DNA of 64,000 nucleotides from Adineta ricciae. Lineage: Eukaryota; Rotifera; Eurotatoria; Adinetida; Adinetidae. Positions 1-9,600 of the stretch are shown piece by piece (the stretch's first letter is position 1; each line of letters starts with the position of its first letter). The DNA lies in assembly GCA_905250025.1 (NCBI GenBank), contig CAJNOJ010000111.1:1-64000 (forward strand), in the 5' to 3' direction. The translations under genes and the position numbers were made by a program. Under the pieces are notes generated by a model that did not search any database, was not told where the DNA came from, and saw nothing but the letters and a program-made list of their open reading frames with translations.

Positions 1-24
1 GTCCGCACTTATCCTGATAGTGTT

Positions 25-300
25 TCGTTACACATAGTACAAATAACTGTATGATGATCTGGACAACAAGGAGCATTACAACTTGAACAATGAGTATTAA
101 CCTTTCGATCACGTTCTCTTGTGCAAATATGACAACGTTGCTTGCCAGTAGATGCTGAAACAATAGTTGAATGAGAAGTAGTAACAGTGAGTCCAAGTGC
201 TTGTATGGCTATTCGAACATTCTGTTGAAGTGCATGTGGTTGCTGTCGTCGCTGATCTAAACGTGTGTACTTGATATACCAGACAAATGACGTATGTATT
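25..300 (-). pseudogene. piggyBac-like transposase C-terminal fragment (relic)
   Basis: Read on the minus strand, this stretch encodes a C-terminal tail that ends in a Cys/His-rich module: a CHIC pair, a CSSC pair about ten residues later, then CCPDHH and a final CTMC, followed shortly by a stop. Spaced Cys pairs of this kind closing the protein are typical of piggyBac-family (DDE_Tnp_1_7) transposases, where they bind zinc and contact the element ends. Upstream, the same frame contains WYIKYTRLDQ but meets a stop codon just before it, so only about 80 residues survive. The frame was translated by eye and belongs to a different register from the longest open frame here. I read it as a decayed, 5'-truncated relic. 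A live exon behind an unseen intron is possible but less likely. Confidence 0.5.
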
Positions 301-650
301 CACGTATGATCGAAGAGCGGAATAAGATATACATATCGTATGCATGTATCATGACACGACGTCATATCAATAGGAGGAAAAAAGAAACTATGTATGTAGG
401 ATAGCACTGTACAAAAGTATTCTTCATGGAAATATTCAAGTCTTTCATTACAGACAAAATTATTTCAAATGATAACAGACGATTCGTGAGAATAGTAAAA
501 TATATCCAATATAGCATTGTCAAACCATTGATATACTTTACACCTTTTTATATAGGTCTAAAATACCTCTCATAGAGGCGGACAGATGCGTAAAGTATGA
601 GAATGAAAAATTTATATTCGAATATTAAGAGAAAATCAATGTTATATTAT

Positions 651-865
651 GGGGTCCGATTGGACCCCAGGTGGGCAATATGTGTATATAAGCACTTTGA
701 GGTAGTTTATCTCATAGATAACTAAAAGAACTGAGTGAATGCTTTCTATAGTACACTCTACTATTTCTCACTGGAGCATACCTAGAGTGGGGGATATGAT
801 CTATGATCGTTTATGTAAAACATTAGAATGAAACTGGTTGGGGTCCGCTTGGACCCCAGGTGGGC
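651..865. repeat. Two copies of a 26-bp palindrome-containing motif
   Basis: At 651-676 and 840-865 the same 26-base unit occurs in direct orientation, differing at one base (A or C in the loop). Each begins with GGGGTCC, a four-base loop, then GGACCCC, forming a perfect 7-bp stem, and ends with AGGTGGGC. The copies are 189 bp apart. No coding potential is seen between them. Function unknown; terminal motifs of a non-autonomous element or recombination hairpins are possible. Confidence 0.75.
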
Positions 866-1048
866 GTTTCAGGGTTAATTAAAAAGCTTAAAGACCTACA
901 AAAACACTCAATATATCGAAGCTCAGCATTTAAGATTGCTCTCCAGTATGTACCTTGTGAATGAGTGTATTTTTGGATTACTGGCCTTTGGTATGTGGCA
1001 GTCAACCGAGTGTGTTTTTACTTTTTCGTAATCAACTCTTCTATAAAG

Positions 1049-1402
1049 CCCTCCTCTCAGGAGGGGATGAAATGTTTTCTTCATTTCTGTCACATCACTG
1101 CCCCGTCACCCCTCCTCCAGCCAAGCTCGAGGCTCAGCATTCCTCCAAAATCATGTTTTACGAAGTTTTGAGCCTTTTTCACGAAAATGTTTTTTTGACC
1201 TTTGACCCTTGACCCCGACCCTCACCCCCCTCCCCTCAACCAAGATCTAACCTCAACACACCTTCCAAACGATGTTTTATGAAGTTTTGAGCATTTTCAA
1301 AAAAAATGTTTTTTTGACCTTTGACCTTTGACCCTGACACAAACAAACAGACAAACAGACAAACAAACTTTTTTTTCATATGACCCTCCTTTCAGTCGAG
1401 GG
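1049..1402. repeat. Imperfect tandem repeat with ACAA/ACAG microsatellite, bounded by hairpins
   Basis: Two imperfect units of about 115 bp follow each other (about 1101-1217 and 1218-1336). Both contain ATGTTTTAYGAAGTTTTGAG, a run of T and TTGACCTTTGACC. An ACAA/ACAG microsatellite at about 1337-1369 follows. The block is bounded by two short hairpins: CCCTCCT/AGGAGGG at 1049-1066 and CCCTC/GAGGG at 1384-1402. The arrangement resembles a small non-autonomous repeat element. No gene is seen here; the open frames across it are low complexity. Confidence 0.65.
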
Positions 1403-1845
1403 AACATTGTTCCAGTTTTTTTACACTCATATCTCACTGTGATTGTCTAAACATCTGACGATAAATTCTTTTTTCTTCAATATTTTATTGAAAACAGTGT
1501 CGAGTATTTTGTGGTTTTTGAGCTTTAGAAGATCATCACAAAACATGATAAATATTTGGAAGAATCAATACTTTAAAATCCTGGGAGTACAGTGAAAATT
1601 CCAGGAGTACGGTGACAATCTTTGCCTGTGTCTTCCAACGATAAATCGATTCTTTTCTCTCCTATCAACGAAATGATACCTTGTCGAATATTTTCATTGA
1701 GGAATATCCATTCGTCAAATCCCTTTCAAAATTATCTGAAGCCTGGCAAGATTATTCTAAGCGTACACTTTATGATTAATCTAGCATTTAAACGTCTAGC
1801 CGCTGCCATGCTGTCTCTGTTATTCCTTTCGCCTTTTATTAACTT

Positions 1846-2357
1846 TCAAACTGAATGATTGGGCTTTCTTTTATTGTCGCTTCGACTATCAAAAGAAACT
1901 TGATAAGAAAGTCTTATTGTGTGATTTGCTTCGAAACGAACATCTTTCATAGTGCTGCATGTGTTCAGAATACTGTATGTATAGTCCACGCGTCTGTAGT
2001 TACTAAGATGAAATTTAACCGACGGGTATATCACTTTGCGAACTACTTCTACTAAAATCCTATGAAAAGACATGATGTACGTAGTCTACAAAGCAAACAT
2101 GACACTAAGCTCATATCACTTTTTCGGATTTCTTCAATTAGAAACATCATTATGTGCAATGCATTAGATGTTTTCGTGTAAGTTCTTGAGCTACTATCTT
2201 TGTACGCATAACGTTCATGCATAGCGTTCAGCTCATCATCTTCTACAAAAGATTTCAGAACAGATAAAGTAAAGTATCTCCTTTGTAAAGAGGAAGGAGC
2301 AAGCCCACGCTCAGCGAATAAGACGGAGTTCACCCTCAAATTCGAATTTCCCGACAT
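1846..2357 (-). other. Possible small coding region, not recognised
   Basis: Two same-strand open frames abut and overlap slightly (2357 down to 2052, then 2073 down to 1846). The first starts at an ATG and encodes 101 residues of mixed composition (a patch reads FVEDDELNAMHERY). The second encodes 75 residues. They could be exons of one small gene, a decayed fragment, or chance frames in repeat-rich DNA. No domain, signal peptide or membrane segment is recognised, and no convincing splice pair joins them. Confidence 0.2.
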
Positions 2358-2690
2358 CAGACACCCTTCGATCTACTATGACAATGGATGTTAATAAGTC
2401 GTGATTATTTAATCAAAAATTAATTAAGCAACACTAACCTCGGATTCGTGATCCTCGACCTCGATTACCCTACGGATAATCATTTTCTAACAACTACCGA
2501 TCAATTTCATTGATTTTAGAAATGTTGATTTTGTGATTGAATCGGACAATCAGAATGACCGACAGGCAAACTTTGAGCTTTTTAGCCCAGCATTTAAACG
2601 CTGCATAATCCTTTCTTTCAGAGAAGGGAACTAAAGACATAGAATCTTAAATCAAGGAGTGGAATGATATAGAAAATAAATGCGGAAACT

Positions 2691-3290
2691 TCGGATTTTA
2701 TCCGAAAGTTAGGTGTGTTGCTAAAAGTGTGTCAGATGAAGCACATTAGCAGTCATAGGGAATTAGTAATAGTTGTTCAACAACTCAGAAATCACTCGCC
2801 CGAACTGCCTCATCATTTCATTTTAGCGAGATTCTAATGTGACAGTATGCCATGGGAAATTCTATCACATTCAAATTACCCTGTCAGAAGCTGTAGTATA
2901 GACCAACGGTAGAGACACATTGATTGGTTCTACATAGGTCGGTCAATAAGTTCTTACACTTTCAAATATTTATTGTTAGAAAAAAGACAATCTTCAGGAT
3001 ATAACTGCTTAGGATATAATTTTAAGGGAACGCGCAAAAAACTTATCGACAGACCTATATAGTAATGCACTCACTTTATGAGTGTCCTATAACACTGAAA
3101 ATGCTTGAAATCTGTTCTTAGTAGCATATTGTTGACACTTTGACTGCCTTCAACTGATGCACATATTTTTAGAAAAATCGCGTTTTTGAGTGCATTTTTA
3201 CGGTTTACATTGCTCAGCACATCTCGAATGCATTTGTTAACGTTAATGCATACAAACTTCTTTTGGGTTAATTTCACCCAAGTCTAATAC
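2691..3290 (+). repeat. Dispersed repeat, copy 1 (interrupted by a MITE)
   Basis: This block starts with the perfect palindrome TCGGATTTTATCCGA and aligns along its length with 9131-9600 in the same orientation. Shared landmarks in order are the palindrome, a GAGATTCT patch, a TAGACC..ACGGTAGAG-type patch, an ACTCACTT patch, AATCTGTT, AGCACATCT and a final GTTAACG..AAAC..TTTGGGT segment. Identity is only moderate, so the duplication is old. The copy is split by a 119-bp insertion at 2937-3055. A shorter, more diverged match to its distal part lies near 4290-4400. Confidence 0.65.
2935..3057. mobile_element. Mariner-type MITE, 119 bp, with TA target duplication
   Basis: The insertion begins GGTCGGTCAATAAGTTCTT and ends with the reverse complement of GGTCTGTCGATAAGTTTTT, so the terminal inverted repeats match at about 16 of 19 positions. 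It is flanked on both sides by TA, the target duplication of Tc1/mariner elements. The related repeat at 9131-9600 lacks the insertion and shows the empty site near 9386-9390. The element has no coding capacity and must have been moved by a transposase elsewhere. Family assignment rests on the TA duplication and the style of the ends. Confidence 0.75.
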
Positions 3291-3509
3291 CCACCCCACC
3301 CCTCATTTTTATTACCTCCAGGCATTTTTATCACTTATTAAATCTGAATTCACCGCCCAAACTTTAACTACGATGTCTATAATAGAGATCCATGACTAGT
3401 AGATGAGTGGTCTGGATGAAATACACCTTCACCCTCATCCACACTATCAAGATCCTTATTATGGCGTTCTGAACCAAGTTGTGCTCCTTTACTAAAACCG
3501 AGCAGTGAT

Positions 3510-3995
3510 AGGTGAGTGTTTCATGCACTTATCTGTCACGAAAACGGTTTGATAGCAGTTTCACCCAGGTTACCTCAAATCCATCTCCTTACTAATCTGC
3601 CAACATCCTTCGACGTTTCCCGAGGCTTAAGACAGTTCCATGGAAATGTGCGCCCGTTTTCCTTCACAGAATTGCTTGAGTGAAATTTCACTCAGACTAC
3701 ACCCAGATCAGCAACACCTATCATCTTCACTAGTGTACAAATACTCATTCCGAAGTTCTCTAGGCATATGGAAGTTGCATGCACCGCTTCGCGGCGTTTT
3801 TAGCCATAGAGCTACTTGGATGAGATTTCACCCACGCCATCCTGACCGAGCCGCATTACTACTCTACTAACTCTGTCTTGATGTTTCGCCCCGCTCACGG
3901 AAGCCCCATGAATGCTTCCGCGCCTTTTTCCAGTGCACAACTGCTTGAGTGAAATTCCACCCAGATCCCACCCAGGCCTACCCCTTCACTGGTCA
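3510..3995. repeat. Degenerate tandem array, period about 138 bp
   Basis: About four diverged units lie in a row. Each carries a patch like TTGRRTGARATTTCACYCA preceded by a CATGGAA/CATGAA-type start, at roughly 3540, 3675, 3815 and 3945. Spacing is near 130-140 bp. No conserved reading frame runs through the array. It looks like a decayed minisatellite or tandem duplication of a repeat fragment. Confidence 0.45.
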
Positions 3996-4861
3996 ATCAG
4001 CACTTCCTCCATGTTTTTCCGGATCTAAGGAACCCATATATTAGGTTTGGTGACCATAGCTGATATAGAAAGTAAATGCTAAACAAACAAGCGGATAAAC
4101 ACGCAAATCTTCAACTTTTTCATACAGAAATTAGAGAAAACTTTGCCAAAAGTCAGCAAGGGTACAGCCGATCAGGCTCATCTTTGAACTCGACCGAGGG
4201 ATTTACAAGATAATGCTATGTAGCAAATTTCATGAAAATTGGATTATTCTTTCAAGAGTTATCGGATTAACGGCCGGACTTACTGACCGATTCTATAGTG
4301 TACTCACTTTTTGAGTACACAACAAATGCTTCGAATGTACTTCGATATTTTTTTAGACAGGGTCATTTTTGACTCCGCCCGGTACGACTAGGGTTAAGCA
4401 AACGAACTTTGAACGCGGCTATAACGTGTTCTTTCAGACAAGAGAACAATGACTAATATCTTTCTTTATCCGTCCTTTCTCGATTCGACGTTCATTTGAG
4501 TTCATGGGGAATTTGATTTTGCGGCAAAATCAATTTTAGCATTAAAATTTGACAAAATCCAGACTTTCTCTAAGTCAATAATCGATTTCACTGAACGATT
4601 GCAAGCACACACTATATGAAAAATATTGTTTTAAGCAAGTATCTGTGTATATCAATCCGGAAACGCACATAAACTACGGGTCATAAAGTCGTATATCAGC
4701 TTAGTGATATTACCACTGTCGTGGCAATCAATATTCCAACAACAACAAAATATCGTAGTAGTCTGATCTTTTGAACCTTTTACCTCAACTATTCAAATGA
4801 TGTCCTTTCGAAATCAGACTGTTCATTTCGTGCAGTTATTGCATTATATTAGCATTCCCAT

Positions 4862-5058
4862 CGATGTGGTGAATGTGGTCATTGTGGTCAATGTGGTCAA
4901 TAAAATTAAATACATATAACTTGTGAAGAACTTATTGACCACAAAAATTACCAAGCCTACATAAGTCTATAGCCTGTGTAATCTTTATAAACTAAACATC
5001 TATATATTTTATGAGGACTTTATATTTTGACCACAATGGCCACATTGACCACATTGAT
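4862..5058. repeat. Inverted repeat built from GTGGTCAAT units
   Basis: The left arm (4862-4902) consists of four short tandem GTGGTCA-type units. The right arm (5028-5058) carries the same units in reverse complement (TTGACCACA, GGCCACA, TTGACCACATT). A further TTGACCACA lies between them near 4939. The arms could fold into a stem of about 30 bp with an AT-rich loop of about 125 bases. This is a foldback-style structure with no coding capacity. Confidence 0.6.
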
Positions 5059-5588
5059 GTCCTTCTATTTCATATTACTACAAATTACTCCTATTTAAAA
5101 TTAAACGAATTTGCTGCAAATTCATATTCCCCATCTTATGGCTCATTTTCTCTCTTCGGTCACTTTCACTCAACGGGCAGAAACAACGAATGAAAACATG
5201 GACTGACGTTCTCTCTTTTATATCTATTCTGTTCGTGTTCAGTCTATTCTGGATAATAGATAGTCATCCATATAAATATATATCGATTTCCTTCACGTTC
5301 ATTCGTATTAACAGTAATCGAGGCCTCGTTCAACAACGCAAACAAGCAATCCTATCAAATCATACGGGAGACCTCACTTTTGATACCGAGTAATGTTTCA
5401 AACACGATTATGTCCATGAAGGCCTCCGATACACATACATATCTTCGTATGTATGTGTATTGCCTTTCTTGGATGGATGTGTCCCCGCCATGTTTCATCA
5501 TTACTGTCTCTATACAGAGTTCTACTCTGTACGCGCGCACGGATAAATCAACACTTATTATTTCAAACTAAAAAGGTACAGTAATCGT

Positions 5589-8500
5589 TTATTTCTTCAT
5601 TGCCCTTTTACAATTTTCGATAATTTCTTTCACAGATTTTATGCGAGGGTGATCCGCTGGTAATGCACGTTCCCAAATGTCCAAAGCGCGATCCAAATAG
5701 GTATGTGCTTTCGAATACTCTCCCATGTTGTCATACACCGCACCGATGTTGTGGTACGAAGTAGCCAAATCAGGGTGATTCAAAAGAAGAGTTTCTTCTT
5801 GGATTTCAAGTGCTTTTTCATGGAATGAAAGTGCTTTCGAATACTCTCCCATATTCCTGTACACCGAACCGATGTTGTTGTACGACGTAGCCAAATCAGG
5901 GTGATTCGAAGGAAGAGTTTTTTCTCTAATTTCAAGTGCTTTTTCGTACAATGAAAGCGCTTTCGAATACTCTCCCATCTTGTCATAGACCCCACCGATG
6001 CTGTTGCACGAAGTAGCCAAATCAGGATGATTTGAAGGAACAGTTTTTTCTTGGATTTCAAGTGCTTTTTCATGGAATGAAAGTGCTTTCGAATACTCTC
6101 CCATGTTGTAATATACCCCAACAATGTTGCCGTACGAAATAGCCAAATCAGGGTGATTCGAAGGAAGAGCTTTTTCTCTAATTTCAAGTGCTTTTTCGTA
6201 CAATGAAAGCGCTTTCGAATACTCTCCCATCTTGTCATAGACCCAACCGATGCTGTTGCACGAAGTAGCCAAATGAGGGTGATTCGAAGGAAGAGCTTTT
6301 TCTTGGATTTCAAGTGCTTTTTCATAGAATGAAAGTGCTTTCGAATACTCTCCCAGATTCCTGTACACCGCCCCGATGTGGTTGTACGACGTAGCCAAAT
6401 CAGGGTGATTGGAAGGAAGAGTTTTTTCCGTAATTTCAAGTGCTTTTTCAAGGAATGAAAGTGCTTTCGAATACTCTTCCATATTCCTGTACACCGAACC
6501 GATGTTGTTGTACGAACTAGCCAAATCAGGGTGATTCGAATGAAGAGTTTTTTCTTTGATTTCAAGTGCTTTTTCGTACAATGAAAGTGCTTTCGAATAC
6601 TCTCCCATGTTGTCATACACCCCACCAATGTTACCGTACGAAATAGCCAAGTCAGGGTGATTCGAAGGACGAGTTTTTTCTCTAATTTCAAGTGCTTCTT
6701 CATGGAATGAAAGCGCTTTCGAATACTCTCCCATGTTGTGGTACACCGCACCGATGTTGTTGTACGACGTAGCCAAATCAGGGTGATTTGAAGGAAGAGC
6801 TTTTTCTTGGATTTCAAGTGCTTTTTCAAGGAATGAAAGCGCTTTCGAATACTCTCTCGTGTTGTGGTATACCGCACCGATGTTGTTGTACGAACTAGCC
6901 AAATCAGGGTGATTTGAAGGAAGAGTTTTTTCCGTAATTTCAAGTGCTTTTTCATGGAATGAAAGTGCTTTCGAATACTCTCCCATGTTGTGGTACACCG
7001 CACCGATGTTGTTGTACGAATTAGCCAAATCAGGGTGATTCGAAGGAAGAGTTTTTTCTCTAATTTCAAGTGCTTTTTCATGGAATGAAAGCGCTTTCGA
7101 ATACTCTCCCATGTTGTGGTACACCGCCCCGATGTTGTTGTACGAACTAGCCAATGAAGGGTGATTCGAGGGAAGAGCTTTTTCTCTAATTTCAAGTACT
7201 TTTCCATAGTATTCTGTAGCCATTTTATAATCACCTTGATCATATTTTAAGTATGCAAGTTGTTGATAATAGAGTGCTCTGTCATTCTTATCAGACGTTT
7301 GTTCCAATAACACAGTGTAGAGTTCTTCTGCTTTATCCAACTGCCCGAGTATAAGCAATAATCTACCCAAACGCTGCCATCCTGTACTACCTCGAACTTC
7401 ACTTTCAATACGGTCGGTTAACACACGGAGTTGTGGATCGTCATCAGCAGTCAACTGAAGTTGCACCTCATGGTAAAGTTTATTCTTGTCACCCATTTGT
7501 CGAACTGTGCCAACTCGAAACACACTGTGCATGGAAAACAGGATCTCTGCTTCGTCTTCGAAATAACTAAGATCCCCAATCGATACGAATGGAGTACTAG
7601 GAATATTGGGATCGATGGTGATCACGAAGAGAACACCCACCTTGTCGGGATCACCGAGAGCGCTGTAGGTAAACACAAGAGATTTCTCTTGTTTGATACT
7701 GGTGGATAAAAAGTTGTTGAACGATAAAAGACCACCTACAGTTTTGGATAACTGGTCAAAATCTGTCTTATATAGTCCCTGTCCACGGTAAACGGCGAAA
7801 GGTTTTCGTCTGTAACTACTGACCTGTGCTTGATGTAGCTGTTGTATTTGTTTGTGTAAATCATGGAGAAAGAATCCCATGTTAATAATGACTTCGCCAT
7901 CCAAAGTGCGAAGTGCTTGATTGAGTATTTGGTAGGTAAAACACTCACGTGTATACCACCAAATGGCCTTGTCCGGACGATAGTTACCTTCAAACTCATC
8001 GATAACCTTGTGCTCTTCGATGTTGCCTTGAAAACGCTGACGACAGTAATTGGCCAGGTCTTTGATTGCTTGCTGGTCATGCTCCATGTCGAGGAGAATC
8101 TTCTTCAATATTTGCGTGTACATAAAACTGGGTTCTAGTTGATTGAGATTGGCATTGGAACTCTCTCCTCTTGCGGTGACAAAACTCATGGCGATCGAGT
8201 CTTGATTATATTGTTTAACACCCGTGGTCAGTGCTTCACAGATTTCTTTGATATTTGTGTGAGGACCTTTGACTTTTGACCAGCTCTTTGTCCAGGTTTC
8301 ATGCTTGGATTTGTCGCCACAGAAGATGTAGATGGCATTCACTTGTGGTATGTCGTGAATCTCGGGAACTAAGTGTTGCCCTAAGGATCCCGATGTGATG
8401 ACGAAAGCCTTTTCGTCACCAATGCTGTTGAGGAATTGAACGCAAGCATCTGGTTGAGTGTATATATTGACATCATTGACAACACTTCGTAAGTGTGTCA

Positions 8501-8639
8501 AAGTGTTCTGACAGTCTTGACCCTTTTCATCGATGTTGGCATCCACCCAAACTAAGAGGTGATTTTGAACCATGCGTTGTCGCGGTTGATTACCATGCTT
8601 CCTTGTCGTGGAACTTGATTTTGACTTTTGTGCGTCCAT
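5589..8639 (-). CDS. ADP-ribosyltransferase with kinesin-light-chain-like TPR array
   Basis: This uninterrupted frame encodes about 1016 residues from the Met at 8639; an upstream Met at 8813 would add 58 residues of poor complexity, so I prefer the internal start. After about 25 basic residues comes a domain of about 150 residues (HLLVWVDANIDE, ITSGSLGQ) resembling the N-terminal region I associate with bdelloid ART-TPR proteins. Next is an arginine-specific mono-ADP-ribosyltransferase domain with the R-S-ExE signature: YRGQGL, FLSTS and EDEAEILF. This class uses NAD+ to modify arginines. The C-terminal half holds 12 full 42-residue TPRs plus one partial unit (consensus MGEYSKALSFHEKALEI), a protein-binding solenoid. 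No signal peptide or membrane segment is seen, so it is probably cytosolic. It has no introns, unlike most genes here, and lies among repeats. Substrate and partner are unknown; a stress or defence role would be speculation. Confidence 0.85.
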   Translation of the reverse strand: MDAQKSKSSSTTRKHGNQPRQRMVQNHLLVWVDANIDEKGQDCQNTLTHLRSVVNDVNIYTQPDACVQFLNSIGDEKAFVITSGSLGQHLVPEIHDIPQVNAIYIFCGDKSKHETWTKSWSKVKGPHTNIKEICEALTTGVKQYNQDSIAMSFVTARGESSNANLNQLEPSFMYTQILKKILLDMEHDQQAIKDLANYCRQRFQGNIEEHKVIDEFEGNYRPDKAIWWYTRECFTYQILNQALRTLDGEVIINMGFFLHDLHKQIQQLHQAQVSSYRRKPFAVYRGQGLYKTDFDQLSKTVGGLLSFNNFLSTSIKQEKSLVFTYSALGDPDKVGVLFVITIDPNIPSTPFVSIGDLSYFEDEAEILFSMHSVFRVGTVRQMGDKNKLYHEVQLQLTADDDPQLRVLTDRIESEVRGSTGWQRLGRLLLILGQLDKAEELYTVLLEQTSDKNDRALYYQQLAYLKYDQGDYKMATEYYGKVLEIREKALPSNHPSLASSYNNIGAVYHNMGEYSKALSFHEKALEIREKTLPSNHPDLANSYNNIGAVYHNMGEYSKALSFHEKALEITEKTLPSNHPDLASSYNNIGAVYHNTREYSKALSFLEKALEIQEKALPSNHPDLATSYNNIGAVYHNMGEYSKALSFHEEALEIREKTRPSNHPDLAISYGNIGGVYDNMGEYSKALSLYEKALEIKEKTLHSNHPDLASSYNNIGSVYRNMEEYSKALSFLEKALEITEKTLPSNHPDLATSYNHIGAVYRNLGEYSKALSFYEKALEIQEKALPSNHPHLATSCNSIGWVYDKMGEYSKALSLYEKALEIREKALPSNHPDLAISYGNIVGVYYNMGEYSKALSFHEKALEIQEKTVPSNHPDLATSCNSIGGVYDKMGEYSKALSLYEKALEIREKTLPSNHPDLATSYNNIGSVYRNMGEYSKALSFHEKALEIQEETLLLNHPDLATSYHNIGAVYDNMGEYSKAHTYLDRALDIWERALPADHPRIKSVKEIIENCKRAMKK
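5640..7240 (-). repeat. 126-bp tandem repeat encoding TPR units
   Basis: About 12.7 units of 126 bp (42 codons) encode the TPR array of the ART gene. Because the unit is a multiple of three, a second minus-strand frame (5780-7243) also stays open over 1.46 kb; it is a by-product. Units around 5914-6050 and 6166-6302 are nearly identical, 252 bp apart, which points to a recent two-unit duplication. Confidence 0.9.
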
Positions 8640-9130
8640 TCTGTCGGATAAACTGAAATTCACAGTGTTGGTTTTGTTGTGAAGATGAAGAAATTCGCTT
8701 CTCTTTTTATATAGACAGCGAATGACGTCGTTCTCTTTTTGTATTTTTGCGGAGACGAAAAATATTTTTATTGTCTGTTGGTTTTTAAGCAGATTATCGC
8801 AAACAACACTCATAAAAAAGTTACTTCACTATGCTCGAAACAGGTAAAGAAGTTAAGAATTCAGTTAAAAACTTGATTGTTTTCTTCCGACTTTGTCTTG
8901 CCGACATTTCTCAGGTAATACAAGTAACGCTCATCGGAGGAATTCGCTCACTCTTTTCCTGAAAGAATCGCATTTGAGGATAAGGAGAAACAAACTTGTT
9001 TTAATTCCACAAGGAATATGATTTAAAACAATGGTTGTAGTTTATTTAGATCGATTCTTTTAACTATCGTTGATGATCTTAATCAATGCACATGTAAAAC
9101 TCAAAACAGACTTAAATCAATGGGAACATG

Positions 9131-9600
9131 TCGGATTTTATCCGAAAGTTAGATGTGCTGCAAAAAATGTATCAGATGCAAGGCAATAAGAAAATGCAGA
9201 GAATTATCGATATTTTCTCAATACTTCAGGACTCAGATATCCAATCAGTCTGACCTTCGAGTTCCAGTGAGATTCTGGCGTAACAATACGCCATTGAAAT
9301 TCCATCACAATCGAATAAACCTTTCAGCAGTTATATTCTAGACCGACAATAGAGCACAGTGTATGATTCTACTAATACGCTCGCTTTCTCAGTATATTAT
9401 GACGTGAAAATGTTTTTAATCTGTTGCTACCAACATATTGGCGTTACTTTAGCTCTCTGAAATCAACAACAGACTTGAACACAAATCACCTTTGAACGGA
9501 TTTTCGGGCTTTACAGCATCTAGCACATCTTGGATGGCTTTCTTAGCGTTAACAAACGCAAAGATAGTTTGGGTGAGTATCACCCTCATCCACACCCTAG
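9131..9600 (+). repeat. Dispersed repeat, copy 2 (no MITE)
   Basis: This block matches 2691-3290 in the same orientation, starting with the same TCGGATTTTATCCGA palindrome. It lacks the 119-bp insertion: GATTCTACTAATACGC here corresponds to the split site there. With copy 1 it brackets the ART-TPR gene. No coding potential is seen. Confidence 0.65.

Noticed and set aside
5780-7243. A 487-codon open frame overlapping the TPR region on the same strand
   Set aside because: It is the second register of a 126-bp repeat whose length is a multiple of three; composition is Lys/Arg/Thr-rich nonsense repeats and the main frame has clear domains.
8640-8813. Upstream Met of the ART-TPR gene
   Set aside because: The 58 added residues are Lys/Phe/Asn-rich and unlike a domain; the Met at 8639 gives a more typical start, though the longer form cannot be excluded.
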